Assembly (NCBI RefSeq): GCF_020089865.1
Contig: NZ_JAIRBM010000024.1
Location: 1 to 64,000 of the forward strand
Source of the DNA: Microvirga puerhi
GTDB lineage: Bacteria > Pseudomonadota > Alphaproteobacteria > Rhizobiales > Beijerinckiaceae
DNA length: 64,000 nt
Reading direction: 5' to 3'
The position numbers and the translations under genes were made by a program. This document shows positions 25,010 to 35,100 of the stretch, one piece after another (positions within the stretch are counted from its first letter, which is position 1; each line of letters opens with the position of its first letter). The notes beneath the pieces are model-generated. The model searched no databases, was not told the DNA's origin, and was given only the letters and a program-made list of their open reading frames with translations.

Positions 25010-26239
25010 ATGGCACACCTCTATCGGAAACCCTCGGATTGGACGGACGGTCGGCTCCCTGAGACGGCCAACCAATATCGACGTGCAGCGTCGCGTTTCG
25101 AGAAGCTGGCGTGGCGCGACAAGGACGGAAGGCTCCGGTGGCCTGGCTATATCGCCGGCGTTCACCGCTACATGCAGCCTCGAAGGGGCCAGCTCTCCCG
25201 GTCGTCATTTCGGTGGTATCGGAACGCGGCAGCGTTTCGGGCAGTCGAGCTCTTTGGTTCTGATCGGTTAGATCTGGTGCATGCAGAGTTTTCGATTTAC
25301 GCACCGGAAGCGAAGAAGCGGACACGATATCGCAAGGCCGTTCCCACACACGTGATGCGTGCAATTCGCAAGGTGGTGGAGGCCGATGGGCGACGGTCCT
25401 GGAAGGAGCTTTTTGATGTCCTCGTCGTGATGAGGACCACGGGAGCAAGACCAGGCGAGCTCACCGGCATGCTCTTCAACAATCTGTCAGGACTGCTCGA
25501 ACTGCCGAACTCGAAGTATCGCCCTACCCTCGATTTGCCTGGCGTCAATCGAGACCTTCGGCAGCTGGCTAGAACCTTTCCCCGTGGCAATGGTCCGGCC
25601 CGTCTGCTCCAGGTCCAGCCCGGTTGGCGAGACGATCCAGAATACGTGAAGACGGCCTTCCGGGTGATCAAGCGCTTCAAGGGACGGTCATGGGATGACT
25701 TCCAGGCGAACGCCTCCCGGACCCTTAAGGAGATCCTGAGACGCTGTGCCAGGCAGAAGCTCGTTACCGGTTGGTGGAAGCGGCTCCGGGTCTATGACTT
25801 CCGTCATCAGTTCTGCGCTGACGCTAAGGAAGCTCTAGGCTTCCTGGATGGTGAAGTCGCGGCGGCGATGGGGCACGTCTCAGGCACGACGGCTCTGTAT
25901 CACTACGGGAGACGCGCCAGCGCCAGCAAAGGCGGCGTCGCTGTGCGGCCGGTCGAGGGTAACCCATCGGCCCCCTGCCCTCCCGGCCGAACACCGCTTG
26001 GAGTTGCCACAGAGAGCCTGAAGAAACTGGCCCGCTTGGTCGCCAAGTCTGGTTCTGTCTTCGCTCGCGCCGTCAGTGTAGATTCGTCTACCGGGGATCC
26101 TGAGGCCGGGGCTTCTTCCGCAGAATCGGCCCGACGTTCCATCGAGCAGTTCTGGCGCGAAAACGAAGTCAACAATCCCCCTGATCGTCAGCAGGCGCCT
26201 CCGCCCAAGAAGACCAACCAAGGCCCCTCTACCAAGTGA
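25010..26239 (+). CDS. Tyrosine recombinase/integrase
   Basis: A 409-residue tyrosine recombinase. The N-terminal 105 residues form an arm- or core-binding helical domain. The catalytic domain has TTGARPGEL (first arginine, about 148), RVYDFRHQFCAD (His and second Arg, about 268-273), and MGHVSGTTALYHYG (His and the tyrosine nucleophile, about 291-304). The 100-residue tail is proline/serine-rich and probably disordered. It stands alone between the transfer operon and the partition genes, and may resolve multimers or integrate the element. It is not closely similar to the resolvase at 5573, which has the TelA-specific layout. Confidence 0.85.
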   Translation: MAHLYRKPSDWTDGRLPETANQYRRAASRFEKLAWRDKDGRLRWPGYIAGVHRYMQPRRGQLSRSSFRWYRNAAAFRAVELFGSDRLDLVHAEFSIYAPEAKKRTRYRKAVPTHVMRAIRKVVEADGRRSWKELFDVLVVMRTTGARPGELTGMLFNNLSGLLELPNSKYRPTLDLPGVNRDLRQLARTFPRGNGPARLLQVQPGWRDDPEYVKTAFRVIKRFKGRSWDDFQANASRTLKEILRRCARQKLVTGWWKRLRVYDFRHQFCADAKEALGFLDGEVAAAMGHVSGTTALYHYGRRASASKGGVAVRPVEGNPSAPCPPGRTPLGVATESLKKLARLVAKSGSVFARAVSVDSSTGDPEAGASSAESARRSIEQFWRENEVNNPPDRQQAPPPKKTNQGPSTK

Positions 26240-26252
26240 CATCAAAGGAAAA

Positions 26253-26273
26253 CCCCCGAGATCCGGGGGCTTT
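26253..26273 (+). terminator. Rho-independent terminator after the integrase gene
   Basis: CCCCCG-AGATC-CGGGGG forms a 6-base GC stem at 26253-26269, followed by CTTTC, 14 bases after the integrase stop. An AAAA tract precedes it, so it may also end the convergent partition operon. Confidence 0.65.
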
Positions 26274-26304
26274 CATGGTGTGAAAGCGCTCAAACCGGGG
26301 TCGG

Positions 26305-26649
26305 CTACTTCCCTTTGGTGCGTCTATAGTGTTTCACCAGCTCGACCACCGCCTGACGATAGGATATCCAGCGCTGCTCATCGCAAAGCTCTGTGAAGTC
26401 ATTGTATTCTCTGACTTCTAGCCGGATAGAGAGCGGCTGCTGTGGCCCTTCGAAACTCTGTCTGCGCTTTCTGACCTGAACGGGTTCACGATCGACGAAG
26501 CCCGCCTCCTGAGCGATCTCTTTGGCTTCGGGGGTTATACGTGGCGAGGGCCGCTTGCCGGTTGTCGGCGCTGGCGACGACGACGGCGCAAAGTCCGAAA
26601 GGTCGTCCGCTACATCATCGAAACCGATTGGGCTACGATTAGGCTGCAT
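26305..26649 (-). CDS. ParA partner, probable ribbon-helix-helix centromere-binding protein
   Basis: A 114-residue protein with a disordered, proline/serine-rich N-terminus and a C-terminal ribbon-helix-helix: the strand QQPLSIRLEVREY (about 73-85) followed by two helices ending VVELVKHYRR. ParG- and omega-like partition partners have this build: a flexible arm that stimulates ParA and an RHH that binds the centromere and its own promoter. ATG 26649 has AGGAGA eight bases upstream and lies 10 bases inside the end of parA, as coupled partition pairs usually do. Confidence 0.72.
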   Translation of the reverse strand: MQPNRSPIGFDDVADDLSDFAPSSSPAPTTGKRPSPRITPEAKEIAQEAGFVDREPVQVRKRRQSFEGPQQPLSIRLEVREYNDFTELCDEQRWISYRQAVVELVKHYRRTKGK

Positions 26650-27340
26650 TGCGGTTATCTCCTGCCTCTGCTGCACGAACCTGCCGTGCCCACGCGATCA
26701 CCTCATCAGCGAACGCCATGGCGTTGTCCTGAGCTGATTTAAGGCCTCGGATCTCCTTAGGGTCTAACGAAAAGAGGCTGTCCGTATGGGAGAAAATCGC
26801 GGCGAAGGATCCAGTCCGAAGTGCCAATTCAGTTTTAAACATTGGCAATCCGCTATCCCGGACCTCCTTGATAATATCCTTCTGTTCACGGCTTTTGATA
26901 GCACCGGTTTGGCTTAAAAGAAGGCGAAATGGGATATCGCGTCGAGCGACCTTACGTTGCGACAAGGTTAGTTTCGCAGCATCCTTCGCCGCTTTGGCAT
27001 CCAGGAACGTTTCACGCATGGGCATGATAACGAAGTCACTGCAAATAATGACGTTTGACATCAGCATCGATTTAATGCCTTCCACGTCGACGATGGTGAA
27101 GGCATTCTGCTCCCGTTCGGCTTCAATGATGTCGACGACCTCCTCAGCATCCTGAGTCGCCTTGATCTGAAGGTTCGGCATCGACCCCCCCCTCGCAGAC
27201 CATCCTGCTATCGAGTGGTTCTTGTCGGTGTCGACAATGAAAGTCTTGGCCCCACGATGAGCGAGGGCTTGGCCCAACAACATCGCTGCGGTGCTTTTTC
27301 CGACCCCCCCTTTGGGGGTTGAGAAGGAAATCACGGGCAT
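26639..27340 (-). CDS. parA: ParA-family partition ATPase
   Basis: A 233-residue Walker-type partition ATPase, of the short class without an N-terminal DNA-binding domain. It begins with the deviant Walker A KGGVGKSTAAMLLGQAL (residues 10-26), then FIVDTDKNHS, TIVDVEG (Walker B-like) and FVIMPMRETFLDAKAA. It forms patterns on nucleoid DNA and moves plasmid copies via its partner at 26305. Upstream lies a 330-base repeat region that is the likely centromere and promoter. VirC1-like ParA proteins have similar length, but the RHH partner argues for partition. Confidence 0.88.
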   Translation of the reverse strand: MPVISFSTPKGGVGKSTAAMLLGQALAHRGAKTFIVDTDKNHSIAGWSARGGSMPNLQIKATQDAEEVVDIIEAEREQNAFTIVDVEGIKSMLMSNVIICSDFVIMPMRETFLDAKAAKDAAKLTLSQRKVARRDIPFRLLLSQTGAIKSREQKDIIKEVRDSGLPMFKTELALRTGSFAAIFSHTDSLFSLDPKEIRGLKSAQDNAMAFADEVIAWARQVRAAEAGDNRNAA

Positions 27341-27364
27341 GTGCCCCTCCTACAATGCAATCTC

Positions 27365-27692
27365 TTGTAGCTCTTGTAGCTGTCTTTTGTCGCCATATTC
27401 CAGAAGCTGTAAAATGGCGACATTGTAGCTCTTATAGCTCGTGTAGCTATAAATACAAGCTGCAACAGCATTAAGAGCTATAAACGTTTTAAAAGCGTTA
27501 ACATAGGGCTGTAATAGCACTAAGAGCTGTAAACGCTGTTAACGCTACAAGAGCTGTATCAGCTGTTAGTGCTACAGCAGCTGCAACAGCTTTCTAAGCA
27601 GTAAAAGCAGCACGGGGAGGGGCCTCGGAAGAAGAACGCATTTAAAGCTTGCATTTATAGCTCTCCTTTAAAGCTGTCTTATATAGCTCTCA
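27365..27692. repeat. Repeat-rich candidate centromere/operator upstream of parA
   Basis: About 330 bases packed with an AGCT core: roughly 17 copies, most in the contexts TGTAGCTCT, AGAGCTGTA or CAGCTGT. It includes an inverted repeat GTCGCCAT (27389-27396) / ATGGCGAC (27414-27421), an AGCG-TTAAC-type inverted repeat near 27530-27550, and a tandem pair of 26-base units at 27641-27666 and 27667-27692 (TTTAAAGCT...ATAGCTCT). Dense short repeats between parA and the next operon are typical of RHH-bound partition sites and plasmid iterons. Which protein binds is not shown. Confidence 0.65.
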
Positions 27693-27760
27693 ATGACAGC
27701 CATATTATGGTGCGCTGATGAAACCCTGAAGACCTTTACAGGTAAGGGTTCAGGGCTGCT

Positions 27761-27850
27761 TTGTCGCCTCTTTTCTTTTTCGTTATAATGTTTACTCTCA
27801 GGCCAGGCGACGGACGCACCCCCGATGCCCCTATTGTGAAAACCTGAGAG
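27761..27850 (+). promoter_or_regulatory. Promoter and structured leader of the gene at 27860
   Basis: TTGTCG (27761-27766) and TATAAT (27784-27789) are spaced by exactly 17 bases and should start RNA near 27796. The predicted leader then begins and ends with an 8-base inverted repeat, CTCTCAGG (27795-27802) and CCTGAGAG (27843-27850), whose right arm overlaps the ribosome site GAGAGGGAAG. Upstream, CCCTGAA/TTCAGGG and AACCCT/AGGGTT (27722-27755) are competing hairpins. Translation control by RBS masking is inference. Confidence 0.6.
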
Positions 27851-27859
27851 GGAAGACCT

Positions 27860-29107
27860 ATGAGCGTGCTTAAAAGTGTGATTGGTAATTCGGGTCCTAA
27901 GACTGATCGTCGGGGCCGCGTCACAATCCAGGTAGAGTCCTACGAAGACGGCTTCATTCACGGAACCGACCTCCTCACCGGCGAGCTGGTGAAGGCCCGG
28001 CTATCGGATGAGGGGGAAACGAAAAGTTTCTATACACGCAGCGACGAACCCGATGAGGAGCGGTCGAAAAGGGCCAAAGCCATCCTTAAGAAGCGTCCGA
28101 CCGTAAGTGACCTGGCAAACCCGGCCGAAAAGTCATTCGTACCGCCTGGTGGCGTAATAGAGCTCTCGGATGCGCGCCAGTACAGAAACAGCGGTATCAT
28201 CATTGGCCGCTGGCCCGAGACAGTGGTGAATGATCCGGCTCAAGAGCTTCCACTCGTCGGCATGATCGAGGTTCAGCGTCGTCAGAAGAAAGGGGAGGGA
28301 AAGGGCGTTGCCCATGAGGTGACGATAACGATTCCTAGTCTGGCGGTTACCGGTTCTGATGTTGACGAGATGGCAGTTTACAACATGCTGTCTGGCCGCC
28401 TGACCAACATCCATGGGACGTTGACGGATAATGGAGCATACACAGGGGTCGCTATTCACCTAACAGACGCATCTGGATCGGATGAACCCTATGTGTCGCA
28501 AATGTTCGTTCCATTCATCGAAGAAGATGGACACTCCAAGCCTTCTCAAGATGGGCTGAGTTTCATGCTCGAAGATCGCACGTACTCTTGTGAGGACGTG
28601 AGAGCTAAGAATCGATTGATCAACATCTCTGCATTGGCAGCTTGCACAAAAACCCTAGGAAACGATCCGAGTTTGATTAAGGTCGCAGATGAGGAATCTG
28701 CCAAAATTCGTGACACAATCTTTAATGGGGTACAGAGCGGCGCGATCCGAGTCACCGTGGTGCCTATGATCAAGTTCAATGCAATGGAGCACCTGAACGA
28801 AGATTGTTCCTATGACGGTAAACTGGCGAATTTTGTCGATAAAGGCTACTTCGCTGGTACGATTTGCGCTCGTTTCAAAAGCAAGAAAGGCGAGGAATTC
28901 AGTTCGGCAGCAGCGAAGTTCATTCGCTTTTCCCAGCCAACAGTCGCTGCCGACCACAAGGTCAACCGTCTGAAGGACATTGTTGTGTCAGCTGCTGCAA
29001 GCCTGGGGCTTGCCAAAGAGAACGAGGCCGATCACGGCATTGATCTTGATGATCACATCATGGAGCCGGAAGAGGACCTGGCCTATTCCTCGGGACCCTC
29101 GCTTTAG
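27860..29107 (+). CDS. Hypothetical protein preceding the DarB-like gene
   Basis: A 415-residue soluble protein without membrane segments, signal peptide or recognised catalytic motif. It starts MSVLKSVIGNSGPKTDRRGRV and ends in an acidic tail. The middle (about 150-290) has strand-rich segments such as HEVTITIPSLAVTG and AIHLTDASG. It is followed nine bases later by the 2001-residue methyltransferase/helicase gene, so it may be co-injected or assist that protein, as small Dar proteins accompany DarB in phage P1. That link is speculative. Confidence 0.7.
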   Translation: MSVLKSVIGNSGPKTDRRGRVTIQVESYEDGFIHGTDLLTGELVKARLSDEGETKSFYTRSDEPDEERSKRAKAILKKRPTVSDLANPAEKSFVPPGGVIELSDARQYRNSGIIIGRWPETVVNDPAQELPLVGMIEVQRRQKKGEGKGVAHEVTITIPSLAVTGSDVDEMAVYNMLSGRLTNIHGTLTDNGAYTGVAIHLTDASGSDEPYVSQMFVPFIEEDGHSKPSQDGLSFMLEDRTYSCEDVRAKNRLINISALAACTKTLGNDPSLIKVADEESAKIRDTIFNGVQSGAIRVTVVPMIKFNAMEHLNEDCSYDGKLANFVDKGYFAGTICARFKSKKGEEFSSAAAKFIRFSQPTVAADHKVNRLKDIVVSAAASLGLAKENEADHGIDLDDHIMEPEEDLAYSSGPSL

Positions 29108-29116
29108 GATCTAACG

Positions 29117-32100
29117 ATGCCTCGGCTATTGATGGCCCCCGACGCACGACGCGACGGGGTTGGCCTAATCGTGCGCCCCCCGCGAGCGGTGGGGCGCAGC
29201 GAACTATCCGCTTGCTTCATCGTTCCTAGAGACTCGGAAAAGTACGGAGCATTCCTAGCAGCAGCCAAGCGGTTCGGATTGATCCTCGGGCCACGAACGG
29301 AAGCATCTTCGAAGAACGGCGACAGGGCTTTCGCATGGGAGCTAGATCCCGGGAAACTTCCCACGGAACAGTTCTGGCGCATGGTCGGAATCGCTCCATA
29401 TCGCTTCAAAGAGCGAGCAGCATATCTCGATCTCGACAGCACGGCCGAAATCACAAACCGCTATCTCCGATTTAAAGAACTCTACCCAAGTCTTTCGGCC
29501 GATGGGGAAGGGCGGTTTCTTATCACAAATCGGTTTGGCGAGGACATCATCGAAGCATCAGGTGGGGAAAGGTCATTCGTCTCCAAAAATGGTCGCATCG
29601 TCAGCGAGTATGAGATCAATACACCATCCAGGTTTTTCCGCGCCACAGACGGTACGAGCTTCCGCGAGTGTGCAGCTCATATCGCCGTTGCAATGCTTCG
29701 CGGTTCGCCCCTTCAGCGCGACGACCTAACAAGATATCTCGTCGCAGCAGGTGGCGAAACGTTGGGTTACAGCGTAGCCGATCTGAGAGAGGAAATTGAA
29801 GCTGCGATATCAAGCCGGCTGGCTGCGTCCACCGCCCTCGATGTCAAGAGGGCATTGTCCACAAGGGCAAACGACGCCCTACCGCGCCTCACCGCCGCCG
29901 ACGAACGCAGTGGAACGCGGATGGTCTATCAGCAGTATTCGACTCCGTACCCTGTCGCAGCAGCAGCACAAATTGCACTTGGTATTACCAGCTCCGACAG
30001 AATCCTGGAGCCAACGGCTGGAAATGGCACACTCATTTCCGTGTCGGCCGCTACAGGGGCGGCTATCCATGCCATCGAACTCGAAGAGGGGCGACACGAG
30101 CGCCTTTCGAACACCTTCCCTGGATTTGAGATCGAAAGGGGAGATTTCCTGGAGCTCGAGAAGGCTGTTCCAGGAGCCTTCACCGCAGTCCTCGCCAATC
30201 CCCCGTTCGGCTCCGTTGAAAGGCATAAGATTCCAATCCTCAACGGATCGATCTCGGTTTCAAAGCTGGAACAGGAAATTGCCATCAAGGCGTTGGAAAA
30301 GCTGACAGTTGGCAATCAATCCAGAGGTTTCGTCATTCTGCCGGCCGATATGGTCAATCCAGGGCGGATCAACGACGCAACAAGGCCCTTTGATACATAT
30401 GCACGCTGCGCCTTTGAGGAGGTCCATGTCGTCGGGCTTGAGGGTTCGTTGTATTCACGTATGGGAACTAACTTTCCGACGCTGATATACGTTCTGAAGG
30501 GCAAACGATCAGAGCTGCGCCCACTGGCTGAGATCAGTGAAACCAGGCCAGATCAGGTCCCGGTGTTTGAAACGTTCGAGGATCTATTCCTGTGGGCTGA
30601 AAGTCTCGCACCGATTGCTGAAGCGGAGAACACTGTCCAAGCGGATGTTCCTCAATCACAAGAGCAAACTGCCTCAGTTCAGCAGACGGTATCAGTCCAA
30701 CCTGCCAGGAGATCTCGCCGACAGTCGCAGGCAGCGGAAGCTCCATCTGAGCAACGCGACATCCCCACCGCAGAGAATGATCCTGTCGTAGTCTCCGAAA
30801 CCGAGTCGAAGGAAGACGAACTCCATGAGGTCGACCTGGTCAATGACCTGGAAGAAGATCTCTTCACGCGGCGCTATGAACCGTTCTCCCAAGTAGGGGA
30901 GGGGACCACTGTCATCCAGAAGACTCTCCAGGGGCCAATATCCAGCGCCTTGAGGACACTTGAAAGTTCGTTGGAAGCTTCGATCGATACCTATGTCGCG
31001 CAACAATTGGGGATCACGGAAACAGCCCTCGCCGATCGATTTTCTCCCGAGCAGGTCGACGCACTAGCACTCATGTGCTTCGCTCACAGCAAGGGACGAG
31101 GATTCTTGATCGCCGATCTGATGGGTGTTGGCAAAGGACGCTCGTTAGCTGGAGCGTGCCTGAAGGCTTTTCACGAAGGTAATCCCGTCATCTTCATGAC
31201 TGAGAAGTCCTCCCTCTTTTCGGACTTCCTGACACGCGATATCCCCGATGCGTTCGGGGTGGGGGTGAGGGAGTTACACGAATCGAGCGCTCTCACCCCT
31301 GTGATTTTCAATGCCGATTCCAATGCGACGGTTCGCGATGAGAATGGTTCAATCCTCTTCCGTACCAAGTCGCAAGATCTCGACAGCCTCAACTCCAATG
31401 GCATTCCTATCGATACCAATTTTATCGGTATCACCTACTCACAGTTCCAGGTTAGCTCAGGCAAATGGAAGTTCCAGAGGATCCAGGAATATGTCTCAAA
31501 GCTCGCCGCAGCCGGGCGCCCTCCGACGCTCCTCCTCGATGAAGCTCACAAGGCCGCAGGGGAAGATAGTATCAGCGGTCTTAGGACGACCGCGCTCATG
31601 TCGGCAGTCTGGCAAGCAGGGGGAAAGGTCGTATATTCTTCCGCGACGCCGCTCAAATCGGGGAAGAACGTTCGCCTCTACGAGGCTGTCCTACCCGATA
31701 CCGGTCTATCGCCTGAGCATCTGATCAGCGTCATCGAGTCCAATCCACTTGCCCTGCAAGAAATCCTTTCTATGGAAATGGCGCGAGAAGGTCTGATGAT
31801 TTCTCGCGAAATCAATTCCACCGGAGGTGTCAGGGAATTTGTATCTCTTGAGGCACTTGACGGACCCAAACTCGCGGCAGTCCGTGAGAAGGTCGACCGT
31901 GCGGCTCACTTCCTTGAACAATTGGTAGAACTCGGCGACCAGGCTCGTGCTGTCGCTCAAGCCGTGGCCCGCCGCGCACATGCGGGTTCCGCCGCCACTC
32001 AAAGTAAAACGGTCGTCGAAACAACCTCACCTGTCACCCAATTCCATCATTACAGCCAGTATCTCATGCTGGCCTGCAAGGGCGTTTTTGCTCTTGATAT

Positions 32101-35100
32101 GATCGCGTCGACTCTAGCCTCTGGAAGGAAAGTGGTCGTTGCCCTTGAAAGTACCGGGGCAGCCCTCCTTGATGATCTCCTGGCTGAATATCAGGGCGAG
32201 GAGGCCGAAGTCATCCTCAACAAGCTTCCTGACATCGGCGATGTTCTGAAGCGCAATGCCAAGTCCCTCAAGAAAGCCCGCATCGTCGATGGTCTTGGTG
32301 AGTCGACTGAGATTGAGCTTCCGATGCTCGAACCGCTCATTGAGAGGTTCTGCGCAGAGGTGGAAGGCGAGGACTTTTCACTTCTCAACGTCTGCCCGAT
32401 CGAACACATACGGGAGGAGCTGGAGTCCCACGGAATCCCTACCGATGAGATTTCCGGCCGCTCCCGTCGCCTGGAAAGGACGCCAGATGGGCGCTGGAAG
32501 GTTACATCATGGAAGCAGAACGATCGGATCGGGGCCGTCTCGCGATTCAACAATGGGGCGGTCGATGTTCAGTTCTTGAACGGTTCCGGTGCAACGGGCA
32601 TTTCTCTCCACGCCTCCCCAAAGACGGGTATCGACCTTCGTCCTCGAACGATGCTGAAGCTCCAATTGCAGCGTGAGGTGACAGCCGAACGTCAGATCGA
32701 AGGCCGGATCAATCGGTTTGGACAAGTTCATGCGCCAGAATACTTGGTTCCAATGACCGGCTTTGCGGCCGATGACCGGCTATGCCAGCTGTTCAACCGT
32801 CACAACCGCAATCTAACTGCGACTTCGACTGCTACCCGTGAGAATAAGTCTAATATCTCGGAGGCCTTGGACCTCTTCAACCCGGTCGGTGAGAACGTCG
32901 TCGAGAAGTATCTGAAGGAGCACAATGATCTCGCTGAACGGCTCGACATCAATCCTGAAGGGGAGGGGGTTGTCAGAAAGCTCCTTGGCCGTCTGGTTTG
33001 TCTTCCCATCGCGTTGCAGGAATCGGTACTCGCGGATCTCGACAGCGCTTTCCAATTGGAAATAGATACCCTGTCAGCTCGCGGCATCAACCCTCTGAAG
33101 CTGTCGCACTATGATTGGCGGGCTGGAGTTACGACCAAGAGCGTTCTGCTAGCTGGCGACGAAAATTCTGCCGGAATGGGGCAGCGGCCGATCAAGCTTG
33201 TTGAGCTGGCCTATTTCGAGAAGGTTCTGCCTCTCTCCTATCAGGCCCTCACTGACGCACATAAACTTGGCCGTGAGCTCTGGTTCGATAAAACTCTCTC
33301 CCGGCATTGCTTTGCGCCAGAGCTACTCGACGTTGCCGGATGGAGAACAGCTGCCAGCAATTCAATGATGCCGGCGCCCCTCGATTTGTCTCATTCTGTC
33401 TTCGATACGCGGTTCGGTCGTGGGGCGGCCGACGATCTCCTGAAAAAAGCTCCTCTGAGTGTTGAGAGCGCACAGGAGCACTTCGATGGTGCCTTTAAAA
33501 AATTGTTCGGGAGCTCGACCAGCTGGAACCTCGATCGCAAATGGTTCCTTGCAGATATCTCGAAACTGGAAGGTTTGGAGCGGGCCGTCTTTCGAGCAGT
33601 CCGCGACGCTCTTCTCCTCGAAGCATGTTCCGATTGGCTGACGCCAGGGGCATTGCTCGCGTTGCCACCTGATCTTTGTCCTGCCCTCGCCGGAACATCG
33701 ATCGGGCAGCGCGCTTTAGACAACAGAGGCCCAGGCGAGTTGGCTATGCCCGTCCCGATGGCTGTAACAGGAGTGTATGGGCCGGTTGAGAAAGGGGACC
33801 CGCTATCCATCGCCAAATGGGAGATTCGCGCGATGGTTCCTGGTGAGCAGCATCAGATCACATTTACACTCTCCAGCATCCAAGCCGCTCTCGAGGAAAG
33901 CTCCCGATCATTGGCTGCTCAAGAGTCGTCTCTCGATCCTGTTCAATGGGTCAAAAGAGCTAGCCTTGATCGGCCCCAGATGGCCGAGGCTTTTATCAGC
34001 ACCGGTTTTGCTTCTCTCGACAATACAGCGTCACCCTTTGCACAGGTTATGGGTGCCAAGTGGCTCGCGGACACATTTGCGGATCTCGATCGGTCGCTGC
34101 CGGCACCGGAGTTGGTTTCGAAAGCCATCGAGCCGATGTTCGATCGTGCGCCGGCTGGGGATCTCCGTAGATCAAGGCTGGCCCTCCAAGGGAACCTCTT
34201 CATGGCGGTTCGCGTTGCTGGGCGACATTTTGGTGAGAAGGCAATTTTCACCGATGACGCCGGCAACATTCAGCACGCGATTCTGCTTAAGCAAGGCAAG
34301 GAGAAGGACCTGTTGGCAGGACTACGCTCATCGGTGGCCTTGATCGCGAAGGACATCAAAGCAACTGATCCGGTGCTGTTCGCACATGATGCCACGGAGC
34401 TCTACGGGTACCTAGTGTCCCCACCTGATAGCTACCGATATCAGAGCTATTTTGGACGCGAGCGATCTGTCATTTCCTCATTGATCTCCAAAGTGATCGC
34501 CGACGGCGATCCATCGGACCGCCTGGTCACGGCAGTCGACCAAGATCTCGAACAGATCTTCGCGCGACTTCAGGGAGAGATTCGATCACCAATGCCTGGA
34601 ATGCTGATCGTTGGTGCAGATCCACCAGCACTTGAGGATGGGAAGATGCCGTTCGCTCCCAACGATTCGATCACGTCCCGGCAGCTCTGGGGACGCTCTC
34701 AGGAAGAGAACGATGCCCTTGCAAGGATTGGTAAAGGCCTTGGTGGAGGAAGCATCGTTATCCGGCCGCATGGAAACATGAACCGGATGGGAGTGGGAGT
34801 CATTGTCTCGCGGAAATGCGAACTCCTCAAAGAAATGCCGGATCTCACGAGCCACGCTTCAAATCGGATGCCCACGCCGTCTGGCCGCGAAAATACTGTG
34901 CTGAAGGGTGGAGCGATCTACGCGGAGAGTTTCAGTGCAAACGTTGCAGACCTGATCAAACGGGGGAACGAACGCTTTGGCGGCTTAAGAGCCTATGGGG
35001 GCATGTGTGATATGCTTAACGCGCTCGAATCGGTGGGTACCGAGCTACGGAGACGGCTCATCAGCCAACCGGACCCGGAGCCGCTGGTCATCGAGCATGC

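Noticed and set aside
25010..26239. Second telomere resolvase
   Set aside because: It has the tyrosine-recombinase motifs but lacks the TelA-specific segments and spacing; it is an ordinary integrase or resolvase.
27365..27692. CRISPR array
   Set aside because: The repeated units are short, irregularly spaced AGCT cores without unique spacers of constant length, and no cas gene is present.
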